NCBI RefSeq assembly: GCF_000720455.1
Contig: NZ_JOAK01000007.1
Coordinates: 124,001-188,000 of the forward strand
DNA from: Streptomyces virginiae
GTDB lineage: Bacteria > Actinomycetota > Actinomycetes > Streptomycetales > Streptomycetaceae
Length of the DNA stretch: 64,000 nt
Direction of reading: 5' to 3'
Part shown: piece after piece, positions 1-13,500 of the stretch
Position numbering within the stretch: position 1 is the stretch's first letter
Layout: the number at the start of each line of letters is the position of its first letter
Made by a program: the position numbers and the translations under genes
The notes under the pieces: generated by a model
Database searches by the model: none
Seen by the model: the letters and a program-made list of their open reading frames with translations, nothing else
Told to the model about the DNA's origin: nothing

Positions 1-1
1 C

Positions 2-4614
<4,613 letters not shown>

Positions 4615-4618
<4 letters not shown>

Positions 4619-6324
4619 ACGGGGAAGAGAAGACCATGGACCACCCGCGTCCCGAGGACATGTTCGGCGCGGTGACCGTGCCCGAGGTGCTGGAGCTCGC
4701 CGCCGCCACCCCGCGGGGCATCACCGTCGTGAACCGGCAGCTCGACCAGACCCCGCTGCCCTACGCGCTGCTCGCCGCCGGAGCGCGCCGGGTGGCCGGC
4801 GGGCTGGTCAGGGCGGGCGTGAACAGGGGCGACCGCGTCGCGATCGTCTCCTCGACCTCGCCCGGCTTCCTGCTCAGCCTGTTCGGCGCCTGGCGGGCGG
4901 GCGCCGTGCCCGTCATCCTGCCCCTGCCGCACCGGCTGTCGGACCTGCCGGAGTTCGTCGCCGAGGTCAACCGCCGGCTCGACCACGTGGACGCGCGCTG
5001 CGTCGTGGTGGCCGACGCCTTCGGCGACTTCGTGACCGGCCGGATCACCGGCGATCGTCCCGTGCTGACCTGCGGCGACCTGGCCGCGGAGCGCGAGGAG
5101 ATCAGCGGGCCCGTCGAGACCCGGCCCGACGACCTCGCGTACCTGCAGTTCACCTCGGGCACCACCGGTCTGCCCCGCGCGGTCGCGCTCACCCACCGGC
5201 AGATGCTCACCAACGCCGCCGTGTGCTGCGAGCGGCTGGAGCTGGAGCGGGACCGCAGCGTGCACGTGAGCTGGCTGCCGCTCTACCACGACATGGGCCT
5301 GATCTCCGTCCTCTCCGGCATGGCCTACCGGATCAAGCTCGTCCTGCAGCCTCCGGAGGACTTCCTGGCCCGCCCCGACTCCTGGGTGGACGCGCTGTCC
5401 CGGTTCAAGGCCACCAGCACGGTCGCCCCGAACTTCGCCTACGGCCTGGCCGCCCAGGGCATGCGGCTGCGCCCGCGCGACCTCGACCTGTCCAGGCTGG
5501 AGGTGTGCGGGGACGGCGCCGAGCCGATCCGCGCCGGCACGCTGGAGCAGTTCGCCGAGGCCGGCGCGGTCTACGGGCTCAGGTCCCGGGCGATGACGCC
5601 GATGTACGGGATGGCCGAGGCGACGCTGGCCGTCGCCATGGGGGAGGCGACCCGGCCGCTGGTCTGGGACCACGTCTCCCGCGACGGCCTGCAGGCGGGC
5701 GGTGTCGCCCGTCCGGTGCCCGCCGACGCCCCGGACGCCCGCGCGCTGGCGGTCTGCGGGCCGCCGGTACCCGGCGTCCGCGTCGAGATCAGGGACGCGG
5801 ACGGCAAGCCGCAGGGCGAGCGGCAGGTCGGCGAGATATGCGTGAACAGCCCCTCGCTGATGCAGGGTTACTGGCAGGACCCGGAGGCGACCGCTGCCGT
5901 CCTGCGCGACGGCTGGCTGCACACCGGTGACCTCGGCTACCGCACCGAGGACGGCGGCGTCGTCGTCTGCGGCCGGATCAAGGACATGATCATCGTCTCC
6001 GGCCGCAACCTGTACCCCGAGGACTACGAGCACGTGGCCGCCAAGGTCGAGGGCGTACGTCCCGTGTGCGCTGCCTTCGCCGTGCCGGACACCGAGCGCA
6101 TGATCGTGGCCTTCGAGTCCGCGAAGGGCGTGGAGAACCACGAGGAGGTGGCCGCGCAGGTGATGAAGCGGCTGCGCGAACACCTCGGCCACGCCCCCGA
6201 CAAGGTGGTGGCCCTGGAGAAGGGCACGATCCCGCGCACCTCCTCCGGCAAGGTCCAGCGCGGCCTGTGCCGGGAGCGCTACCTGACGGGCCGGCTGGAG
6301 GCCCTGGCGGAGGTCGCCCGCTGA
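4615..6324 (+). CDS. Fatty-acyl-AMP ligase-like adenylating enzyme
   Basis: A stand-alone ANL-family enzyme of 569 aa. The P-loop is FTSGTTGLPRAV, with Arg where Lys is usual, and it carries SWLPLYHDMGLI, typical of fatty-acyl-AMP ligases (FAALs) that load acyl chains on carrier proteins. The C-terminal hinge and lysine motif (RTSSGKVQRG) is present. Its ATG overlaps the stop of the preceding NRPS (ATGA), so the two are probably co-translated; an alternative ATG at 4636 has a good GGGGAAGAG site. The likely role is activation of an acyl or aryl starter for the NRPS carrier. The substrate cannot be read from sequence. Confidence 0.85.
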
Positions 6325-6331
6325 CGCCGGC

Positions 6332-6360
6332 CGTGGCCGCCCCGGTGCGGGGCGGCCACG
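6332..6360. terminator. Bidirectional hairpin terminator
   Basis: A perfect 12-bp stem (6332-6343 with 6349-6360) with a 5-nt loop lies between the convergent FAAL-like and P450 genes, placed to end transcription from both sides. There is no T-run, as is usual for Streptomyces. Confidence 0.7.
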
Positions 6361-6400
6361 GCGCGCGGGGCGGCCGGCCCGGCGCCGGCCCGGAGCCGGC

Positions 6401-7756
6401 TCAGCGGCGGCGGCTCACCACGAGGCGCGCACCCCGGGAGGGGATCAGCGTCACGTGGTGGGCCTTCTGCTGCTCCGGAGCGGCCCGGTCGGGCCGGATC
6501 TCGTACCGCTGGAGCACCTCGCGCAGCGCCACGGTCGCCTCCAGCAGCGCGAAGCCGGCGCCGATGCAGCGGCGGGCGCCACCGCCGAACGGGATCCAGG
6601 TGTTGGCCGGGGGCTGGCCGTCGAGGAAGCGCTCCGGACGGAACTGGTCGGGCTGGTCGTGGTAGGCCGGGTCCGACTGCACCATGCCGATGGCGGGCAT
6701 CACCGTCGCGCCCGCGGGCAGCCGGTAGCCGCCGACCGTGAGCGGCTTCGTGAGTTGCCTGGCCACCTCGTACACCACCGGCTTGAGCCGCAGCGCCTCC
6801 TTGGCGACGGCCGTGAGGTACGCGTCGTCGCCCTCGTCCGCGGCGCGCTGTGCCCGGCGCAGCTGTTCCGGTTGGCGGACCAGCTCGTGCAGGGCCCAGG
6901 CCAGGCCCGTGGCCGTGGTCTCGTGCCCGGCGAGGAGGAGGGTGATCAGCTGGTCGCGCAGTTCCGCGTCGGTGAACCCGCCGCCCTCCTCGTTCTCCGC
7001 GGCCTGCAGCAGGCGCGACAGCACGTCGGTCCTGCTGTGCAGGTCCGCGGCCCGGCGCCGCTCGGTGATCTCCGCGTACAGCAGCTTGTCCAGCCCCCGC
7101 TGCAGCCCGATGTGGCGGCGCCACGGGCCGACGCGCTGCAGCAGCGGATAGGGCAGCCCGAGCAGGGTGACGGGACCGATGTCCGCGATGCCGCGCACGA
7201 GCGGGCGCATCCGCCTCAGCCGTGCCTCGTCGGTCACCCCGAACACCACCTGGAGGATCACCTCCAGGGTCAGCGCCTGCATCCGCTCGTGGGAGCTGAA
7301 CACCGTCCCCTCGGGCCAGCTCTCCACCTCCGCCCGTGTCAGCTCGCCGACCATCTGCTGGTAGCCGGAGAGCGCCGCGCCCGTGAAGGCGGGCATCAGC
7401 AGACGGCGGGACCTGCGGTGCTCGGCCTCGTCGGTGAGGAGCACCGAGTGCTCTCCCAGCGCCGGCCCCATGATCGCGTTGCCCTCGCCCGCGTGCAGGA
7501 CCTCCACCGGACCGCCGAAGACCGTCTTGATGTCCTCCTGCTTGGTGAGGATCACCAGATGGCGGGTCGGCGTCGTGAGCCGGAGCGTGAAGACGTCCCC
7601 GTGCCGTCGCTTCAGCAACGGGAACAGCCGGTGGCGGTACTGGGCGAACAACAGGGTCTGGACCACCGCGGGCAGCCGCAGACCGGGCGGACGTTTCGTC
7701 GAGCCGGTGACGGGCGCCGATATGGAGGTCGGCAGATCATCGATACCGCTGGTCAT
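6401..7756 (-). CDS. Cytochrome P450
   Basis: A 451-aa soluble P450. The I-helix motif is AGHETT (about residue 273), the ExxR motif is EALR, and the heme loop FGGGARRCIG has its ligand at Cys397. All catalytic features are intact. ATG 7756 is preceded by a GAGGGGG site about 8 nt away. It is transcribed divergently from the PPTase and convergently with the NRPS/FAAL-like pair. It probably oxidises the hybrid NRPS/PKS product; substrate unknown. No ferredoxin gene is adjacent. Confidence 0.9.
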   Translation of the reverse strand: MTSGIDDLPTSISAPVTGSTKRPPGLRLPAVVQTLLFAQYRHRLFPLLKRRHGDVFTLRLTTPTRHLVILTKQEDIKTVFGGPVEVLHAGEGNAIMGPALGEHSVLLTDEAEHRRSRRLLMPAFTGAALSGYQQMVGELTRAEVESWPEGTVFSSHERMQALTLEVILQVVFGVTDEARLRRMRPLVRGIADIGPVTLLGLPYPLLQRVGPWRRHIGLQRGLDKLLYAEITERRRAADLHSRTDVLSRLLQAAENEEGGGFTDAELRDQLITLLLAGHETTATGLAWALHELVRQPEQLRRAQRAADEGDDAYLTAVAKEALRLKPVVYEVARQLTKPLTVGGYRLPAGATVMPAIGMVQSDPAYHDQPDQFRPERFLDGQPPANTWIPFGGGARRCIGAGFALLEATVALREVLQRYEIRPDRAAPEQQKAHHVTLIPSRGARLVVSRRR

Positions 7757-7887
7757 TGCGGAAATCCCCCTCGGTGAACGAACTTCTGTGTTTCGTTCGA
7801 ATGCAATTGCCGGTCCCGACTCACGCTAGCAGCCGCAACGACCCGCAGAAATGGCGGAAGAACGGTTCCGGTCGCTAGGGTCCTGAA
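7757..7887. promoter_or_regulatory. Divergent promoter region, P450 / PPTase
   Basis: The 131-bp gap between the outward-facing P450 and PPTase genes must hold both promoters. It is noticeably more A/T-rich near 7780-7815 than its surroundings. I could not identify convincing -35/-10 pairs. Confidence 0.4.
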
Positions 7888-8595
7888 GTGCTCGAACTGA
7901 TCCTTCCGACCGCCGTGGCATGCGCCGAGAGCTTTGCCGACGTACCCGAATCCACGCTTCTTCCCGAGGAATTGGAAGCACTCGGGACAGCGCGCCACGA
8001 AGGGCGCCGACGGGAGTTCACGACGGTCCGGCACTGCGCCCGGCGGGCCCTCGCGGACATCGGCGTACCGCCCGTCCCGGTACTGCCCGGCGAGCGGGGG
8101 GCGCCGGTGTGGCCGCACGGAGTGGTCGGCAGCATGACGCACAGCGCCGGGTACCGCGCGGCCGCCGTCGCGCTCAGCGACCAGGTACGGGCCGTGGGGA
8201 TCGACGCCGAACCCCACGCGGCGCTGCCCGGGCGGACGCTGGGGGCGGTCACCCTCCCCGAGGAGCGGCAGCGGCTGGCCGCCCTCGCCGCGGACTTCCC
8301 CCAAGTGCACTGGGACCGCCTGCTGTTCTGCGCGAAGGAGGCCGTCTACAAGGCGTGGTTCCCGATGACGCGGCGCCGGCTCGGCTTCCGGGACGCCTCG
8401 GTCACGTTCGATCCGGCCGGCGGGACGTTCCGGGCCGCCGTCGTGGAAGGAACGGGGGCGGAGCCGCCCGCACCCCTCGTCTACGAGGGACGCTGGGCGG
8501 CCGCCCCGCACCTGCTCCTGGCCGCGGTCGTCGTGCCGGCCGGCCCCGCCGCCGTCAGGAATCGGCCGGATTGCGCCACCCCGCCGCCGAGTTGA
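7888..8595 (+). CDS. 4'-phosphopantetheinyl transferase, EntD/Sfp type
   Basis: A 235-aa enzyme that converts apo carrier proteins to holo form by moving phosphopantetheine from CoA to the carrier serine. The family motifs are visible: GSMTHSAGYRAA (around residue 80), GIDAEPH (Mg-binding) and FCAKEAVYKAWFP. It starts at GTG 7888. Its last 41 bp overlap the end of the convergent MFS gene. The carrier domains of the surrounding NRPS, PKS and free ACPs are its probable partners. Confidence 0.92.
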   Translation: MLELILPTAVACAESFADVPESTLLPEELEALGTARHEGRRREFTTVRHCARRALADIGVPPVPVLPGERGAPVWPHGVVGSMTHSAGYRAAAVALSDQVRAVGIDAEPHAALPGRTLGAVTLPEERQRLAALAADFPQVHWDRLLFCAKEAVYKAWFPMTRRRLGFRDASVTFDPAGGTFRAAVVEGTGAEPPAPLVYEGRWAAAPHLLLAAVVVPAGPAAVRNRPDCATPPPS

Positions 8596-9823
8596 GCGGC
8601 GAGAGCAGCGCCCCGAGGCCGACGAGCAGGCGCAGCCCGCCCGCGATCGCGATGATCAGGTACATGTTGTGCCACCGCTGCTCCAGCACACCGCCCAGCA
8701 CCGAGGCGACCGGGATCGACATGAAGGCGATCATCCGGGTGGTCGCGACCACCCGGCCCAGCATCTGCGGGGGCACCGTGCGCTGGCGCAGGACGAACCA
8801 GCTCACCATGTTCACGGTGCCGATGCCGTAGATCAGCGCCCACAGCACGGAGATGCTCACGACGTCCCGCAGCGGGATCAGCAGGACGATCCCGGCGCCC
8901 GCCAGCACCGTCCCCGCGATGACGACCCGCCCGGGCGCGAAGCGGCGGCCCAGCCAGGGGCACACGGCGGCCCCCAGCACCGCGCCGGCGCCCTGCGCGG
9001 CGAACACCACCCCGATCAGTGCCGGCGACATCGACTGGTAGTCGCTCAGGTAGTAGACGAGGTTGGCCTGCACCAGCCAGGTGCCCAGATTGGCCAGGGC
9101 GAACAGGACCGCCCCGCTGAGCAGGGGACGGTTGTCCCGGGTGATGTGCACCAGGGAGTCCTTCACCTCCCGCAGCAGGTCGCGGCGTACCGGCTCCGTC
9201 CCCGCCCCCTGCGCGGCCGGCGGTTTCGACCTGGTCCTGATCGCGACCATGGCCAGGGCCGACACGGCGAACGTGCCCGCGTCGGCCCAGATCGCGCCCT
9301 CGTAGCCGACGGCCGCGATGAGCACGCCGGCCACGGCGGGGCCGGCGAGGCTCATCACGTTGTCGCCCATCTGCATCCAGGCGTTGGCGCGTTCCAGGTC
9401 CTTGTCGCGCACCAGGTCGGGCACCATCCCCTGGAACGCCGGGTAGTACAGCGGTTCCACGCACGCCAGCAGGAACGCCGCCAGGTAGACCAGCAGCACC
9501 GACGAGGACCCCGAGGTCACGACGAGCGCGAGGACACCCGCGAGCACCGTCGCCGCCAGGTCGCCCACGACCAGGATCCGCCTGCGCTCGAACCGGTCGG
9601 CGATGACGCCGCCGGACAGCGAGAGCAGCAGCAGCGGCGCGTACTCCAGGGCGTACACCACCGCCGTGTTCAGGGCCGAGCCGGTCAGCTCGAACACCAT
9701 CAGCGGCAGTGCCAGGCGGTAGATCCAGTTGCCGAGCCCGGACACCACGAAGGCGAACAGCAGCAGCTCGTACGGTGCGCCGAGCCGCCGTTTCGCGAGC
9801 GCGGCGCGGACGTCCGTACTCAT
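8555..9823 (-). CDS. MFS transporter
   Basis: A 422-aa integral membrane protein with about 10-12 predicted hydrophobic helices and an MFS loop GGVIADRFERRR (about residue 70). It resembles enterobactin-exporter (EntS)-like MFS permeases. Its ATG 9823 overlaps the thioesterase stop (ATGA), making it the last gene of the long minus-strand series. It probably exports the product of that operon. The 3' end overlaps the convergent PPTase gene. Confidence 0.88.
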   Translation of the reverse strand: MSTDVRAALAKRRLGAPYELLLFAFVVSGLGNWIYRLALPLMVFELTGSALNTAVVYALEYAPLLLLSLSGGVIADRFERRRILVVGDLAATVLAGVLALVVTSGSSSVLLVYLAAFLLACVEPLYYPAFQGMVPDLVRDKDLERANAWMQMGDNVMSLAGPAVAGVLIAAVGYEGAIWADAGTFAVSALAMVAIRTRSKPPAAQGAGTEPVRRDLLREVKDSLVHITRDNRPLLSGAVLFALANLGTWLVQANLVYYLSDYQSMSPALIGVVFAAQGAGAVLGAAVCPWLGRRFAPGRVVIAGTVLAGAGIVLLIPLRDVVSISVLWALIYGIGTVNMVSWFVLRQRTVPPQMLGRVVATTRMIAFMSIPVASVLGGVLEQRWHNMYLIIAIAGGLRLLVGLGALLSPLNSAAGWRNPADS

Positions 9824-10572
9824 CCGGCCACCGCGCGCACCAGGCCGAGCACGGCGGTCCGCCGCGGCCGGAGGTAGAAGTGGTCGCCCGGGAACATCCG
9901 CAGCCCGAACGGGCCGGACAGGTGCTCCCGCCACGCCTCCAGCTGTTCCAGCGGGATCGAGTCGTCGGTACCGCCGAGCACGGTCGCCGGCACCGGGACG
10001 GGGCCGGCCGCGGCCGGCCGGTACGTCTCGATGACCTCGTAGTCGGCCCGGAAGTACGGCAGCACCATCCCGCGCAGTTCGGGATGCTCGCGCAGCTCCG
10101 CCGGGACTCCGCCGTGGCGGCTGTCCATGACGTCCAGGAACTCCTCCTCGGGCAGGTCGTGGATGCGGCCCCGGTACGTGACCAGGCCGGGCGCGGGCCG
10201 GGCGGAGAGGAAGACGTGCCGCGGCACGGGCCCGCCCGCCTCCGTCAGAGCCCGGGCCAGCTCGAAGGCGACCAGTGCGCCGAAGCTGTGCCCGAAGAAC
10301 ACCATGGGCAGGTCCGTCTCCAGCTGCCCGGCCAGTTCCTCCACCAGCGGGCGCATACGGGTGTGCGGGCGCTCCTTGACCCGCGCCCCGCGGCCGGGGA
10401 GCTGTACGGCGCACACGTCGACGTCCTCGGGCAGGTAGCGGTGCCACCGCGCGAACTCGGAGGCGGACCCGCCCGCGTGGTGGAAGCAGTACAGCCGCAG
10501 CCGCGCCCGCTCGCGCTGCTCCCCGCGCACGGACCAGCGCGGTTCCGTGTCGTCCCGTACGGGCGCGCTCAC
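9820..10572 (-). CDS. Type II thioesterase
   Basis: A 250-aa alpha/beta hydrolase. It has the serine nucleophile motif GHSFGALVAFEL, an early CFHHAGGSAS oxyanion-type motif, and a late GDHFYL carrying the catalytic His. This matches external thioesterases that clear misprimed or stalled chains from NRPS/PKS carriers; as none of the megasynthases here ends in a TE domain, it could also release the product. It starts at GTG 10572, overlapping the PKS stop (GTGA). Confidence 0.92.
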   Translation of the reverse strand: MSAPVRDDTEPRWSVRGEQRERARLRLYCFHHAGGSASEFARWHRYLPEDVDVCAVQLPGRGARVKERPHTRMRPLVEELAGQLETDLPMVFFGHSFGALVAFELARALTEAGGPVPRHVFLSARPAPGLVTYRGRIHDLPEEEFLDVMDSRHGGVPAELREHPELRGMVLPYFRADYEVIETYRPAAAGPVPVPATVLGGTDDSIPLEQLEAWREHLSGPFGLRMFPGDHFYLRPRRTAVLGLVRAVAG

Positions 10573-13500
10573 CGGGTCCCCTCCGTCCGGCCGCGCAGCT
10601 GGGCGGCCAGGGCCGAGATGGTGGGGAACTCGAAGAGCATGCCGATGCTCAGCTCGACGCCCAGCCGGTCCCGGACCTCCGCGATCAGACCGACGGCGCT
10701 GAGCGAGTCCCCGCCGAGGTCGAAGAAGTCCGCGCCGTGGTCGATCGAGCTCATGCCGAGGGCGGCCCGCCAGGTCTCCTCCAGCAACTCGGCGATGTCC
10801 GGAGCACCGGCCCCGCCGCCGCTGCCGGCGGCCGGTACGGCGACGGACCCGGGCTCGGGCCGCGCCGCCTCGGCCGGGGCGGGAACCCGCGCCGGGGCCG
10901 CAGCCGGAGCCGGCACCGGGGCCGGCTCCGCGGTGGCCGCCGCAAGCGGCGCCCGCGGCGTCTCGGGCGGCACCGGTACCCCGTCGCGGTAGGGACGTAC
11001 GGTGACCTGGCGCGCCGGGCGGCCGCTCAGCACGTCGAACAGCAGGGCCACGCCTTCGCCGGGCGGGATGCCGTCCGAGGACGGCAGTCCGGCGGGCTCC
11101 GCCGGGGGACGCTCCCCGGCCGGCGGACCGGCCTCGAAGGGATTGCCCTCCACCTTGCGCATCGTGAAGCCGCGCACGGAGACCGCCACCACCCCGTCCC
11201 GGTCCACCAGGTCGATGTCCGACACGAGCACTCCGCCGCCGTCGCCGCCGCGTACGTGCCGTACGTGGCTGGTGAACTCGGCCGGCAGGTCGCGGTACAC
11301 CGTGACCGCGGAGTACAGCAGCGGCAGGTGGTGCGCGTCCTCGCGGCGCCGGGTGAGCGCCGTCGCGCTGTCGAGCAGCGCGGGGTGCAGCGGCCGGCCG
11401 TCCGCCTCGGCGCGGAAGCGCTCGTCGAGAGCGAGCGAACCCAGCTGCTCGTCCGCACCGCGGCGCAACGCGGTGACGTTGAGCCAGTGCGGCCCCAGTT
11501 CGGCCAGGTCCCCGGCCCCGGACGCGTCGACGGTCTCCGTCATGCGCGCGGCCACCGCCGCCAGGTCCACCTCGGGCGCGGACGGCTCCGCCGCGACCCC
11601 GATGCGGCCGTCGCAGTGCACGGTGGAGCCGGTCCGGACCGAGAAGGCCCAGGTATCGGCGCCGCGCGGTTCGAGGACGACCCTGACCCGCTCCGTCCCG
11701 TCGACGAACAGGGGCCGGCGGAACACCACTTCCCGCAGGTCCACCGGTACGCCCGAGAGCCGCGGGCACACGTCCCGGGCAGCGCGCACCACCAGGTCGA
11801 GATGACCGGTGCCCGGCAGGACCGCCCGCCCGGCGAAGCGGTGCTCGTCGAGCACCCAGTCCTTCTCCGTCAACTCCTCCTCGTACACCAGCGCTTCCGG
11901 GGCCCGGCGCTGTTCCGCCGTCCACGCGGACAGCGGCTCACCGCTGCCCGGGTCCACGGTGGACCGGGCGGCCATCCCGACGCTCGCCCAGCTCGGCCAG
12001 TTCACACTGACGCAGCGCTGCCGGGAGACGGCGGCGTGGGCGTCGAGGAAGGCGTTGGCCGCCGCGTAGTCGGCGCTGCCGACCAGCCCCGAGATCGAGG
12101 CACGACTGGAGAAGGACGTGAAGAAGTCCAGACGGGGCCGGTCCGCGAACAGCCGCTCCAGCACGAGCGTGCCGAGCAGCTTGGGCCACAGCACCGCCCT
12201 GACCTGCTCGGGCGTACGGAAGGCGATCATGCCCTCGCCGGGCAGCCCGGCCGCGTGCAGGACGCCGTGGATCTGGCCGGCCGAGTCCTCGACGCGCCGC
12301 ACCAGGGCCCGCATGGACTCCTCGTCGGTGACGTCGCCGCGTTCGGCCAGCACCGTCGCGCCGAGCCCTTCGAGACCGGCCACCTCCTCGGCGGCGGCGT
12401 CGGTGAGGCCGGAGCGGCCGACCAGGACGAGGGTGGGCGCGAGACCGGTCTCGGCCAGCCCGCGGGCGACGGCCAGCCCGAGGCCGCCGAACCCGCCGGT
12501 GATCAGATACGTGCCGTTCGGGCGGACCGGGGGCTCGGTGGCCGGCTCGTGCGGGACGGGCACCTCCACCGGCACCCAGCGCCGGTCGCCGCGCAGCGCG
12601 ACCACCGCCGGCCACTGCGGCTCCTGCACCTGCTGGGTGATCAGGTCCGCGTCCGTGCCCGGCGAAACGTCGAGCAGCATGCACTGCGCGCCGGGCACTT
12701 CGAGCGGTACGGTCCGGGCCAGCCCGGCGAGCGCCGCCTTGGCCGGGTTGACGATCTCGCCGCCGGACACGTCGGCGGCCTGCGCGGCGAGCAGCAGGAA
12801 CCGGGCGGGCAGCCGCAGCCGGGAGTGCCGGACCACGGTCTGGACGAGGGCGTACGCACTCTCCACGCCCGCGGCGGCCTGCGCCTCGACCGTGTCGGGG
12901 GTGGCCTGAGGCCAGGGCTGCGCCGCGAGGGCGTGCACGTAGACGGCGGGCTCCTCGCCCCGGGCCAGCAGCCCGTCCAGCACGGAACGCAGGCTGTCCG
13001 GCCGTGCGGGCACCACGCGGTGCCCCGCCCGGCCCAGTACGGCCGTCACGTGCCGGGCGGCGTCCGGGTCCTGCGGCAGCAGCGCCAGCGCGACGCTGCT
13101 GCGGTGGCGCGGCGGCCGTGTCCCGGTGGGCAGCTCCTCCCAGCGCATCACCGACAGCGGTGACGGCGCCGCTACGGGAGCGGCCTCCTGCACGGGCGCG
13201 GCCGCCGGGGCCGCGGACGGCTGATCGTGCGTGTCCGCAGTCCCGGGCCGTTCCGGTTCGGGCACGGTGGTCCCGGACTCCTGCGGCGCCGTCGGCGCGG
13301 GCGGGCTGATCCAGTGCCGCTCGCGCTGGTACGGATAGCCGGGCAGGGAGATCCGGCGGGCCGGACGGGCCGGGCCGACCGCTTCCCAGCGCAGGTCGTG
13401 GCCCTCGGTCCACAGCGCTCCGGCCGCCGCGAGGACGGCCTCCCGGTCGCTCCCTGCGGGGCCGAGGCCGGGTACGGCCAGGGCGTCCGCGCCGTGCCGG

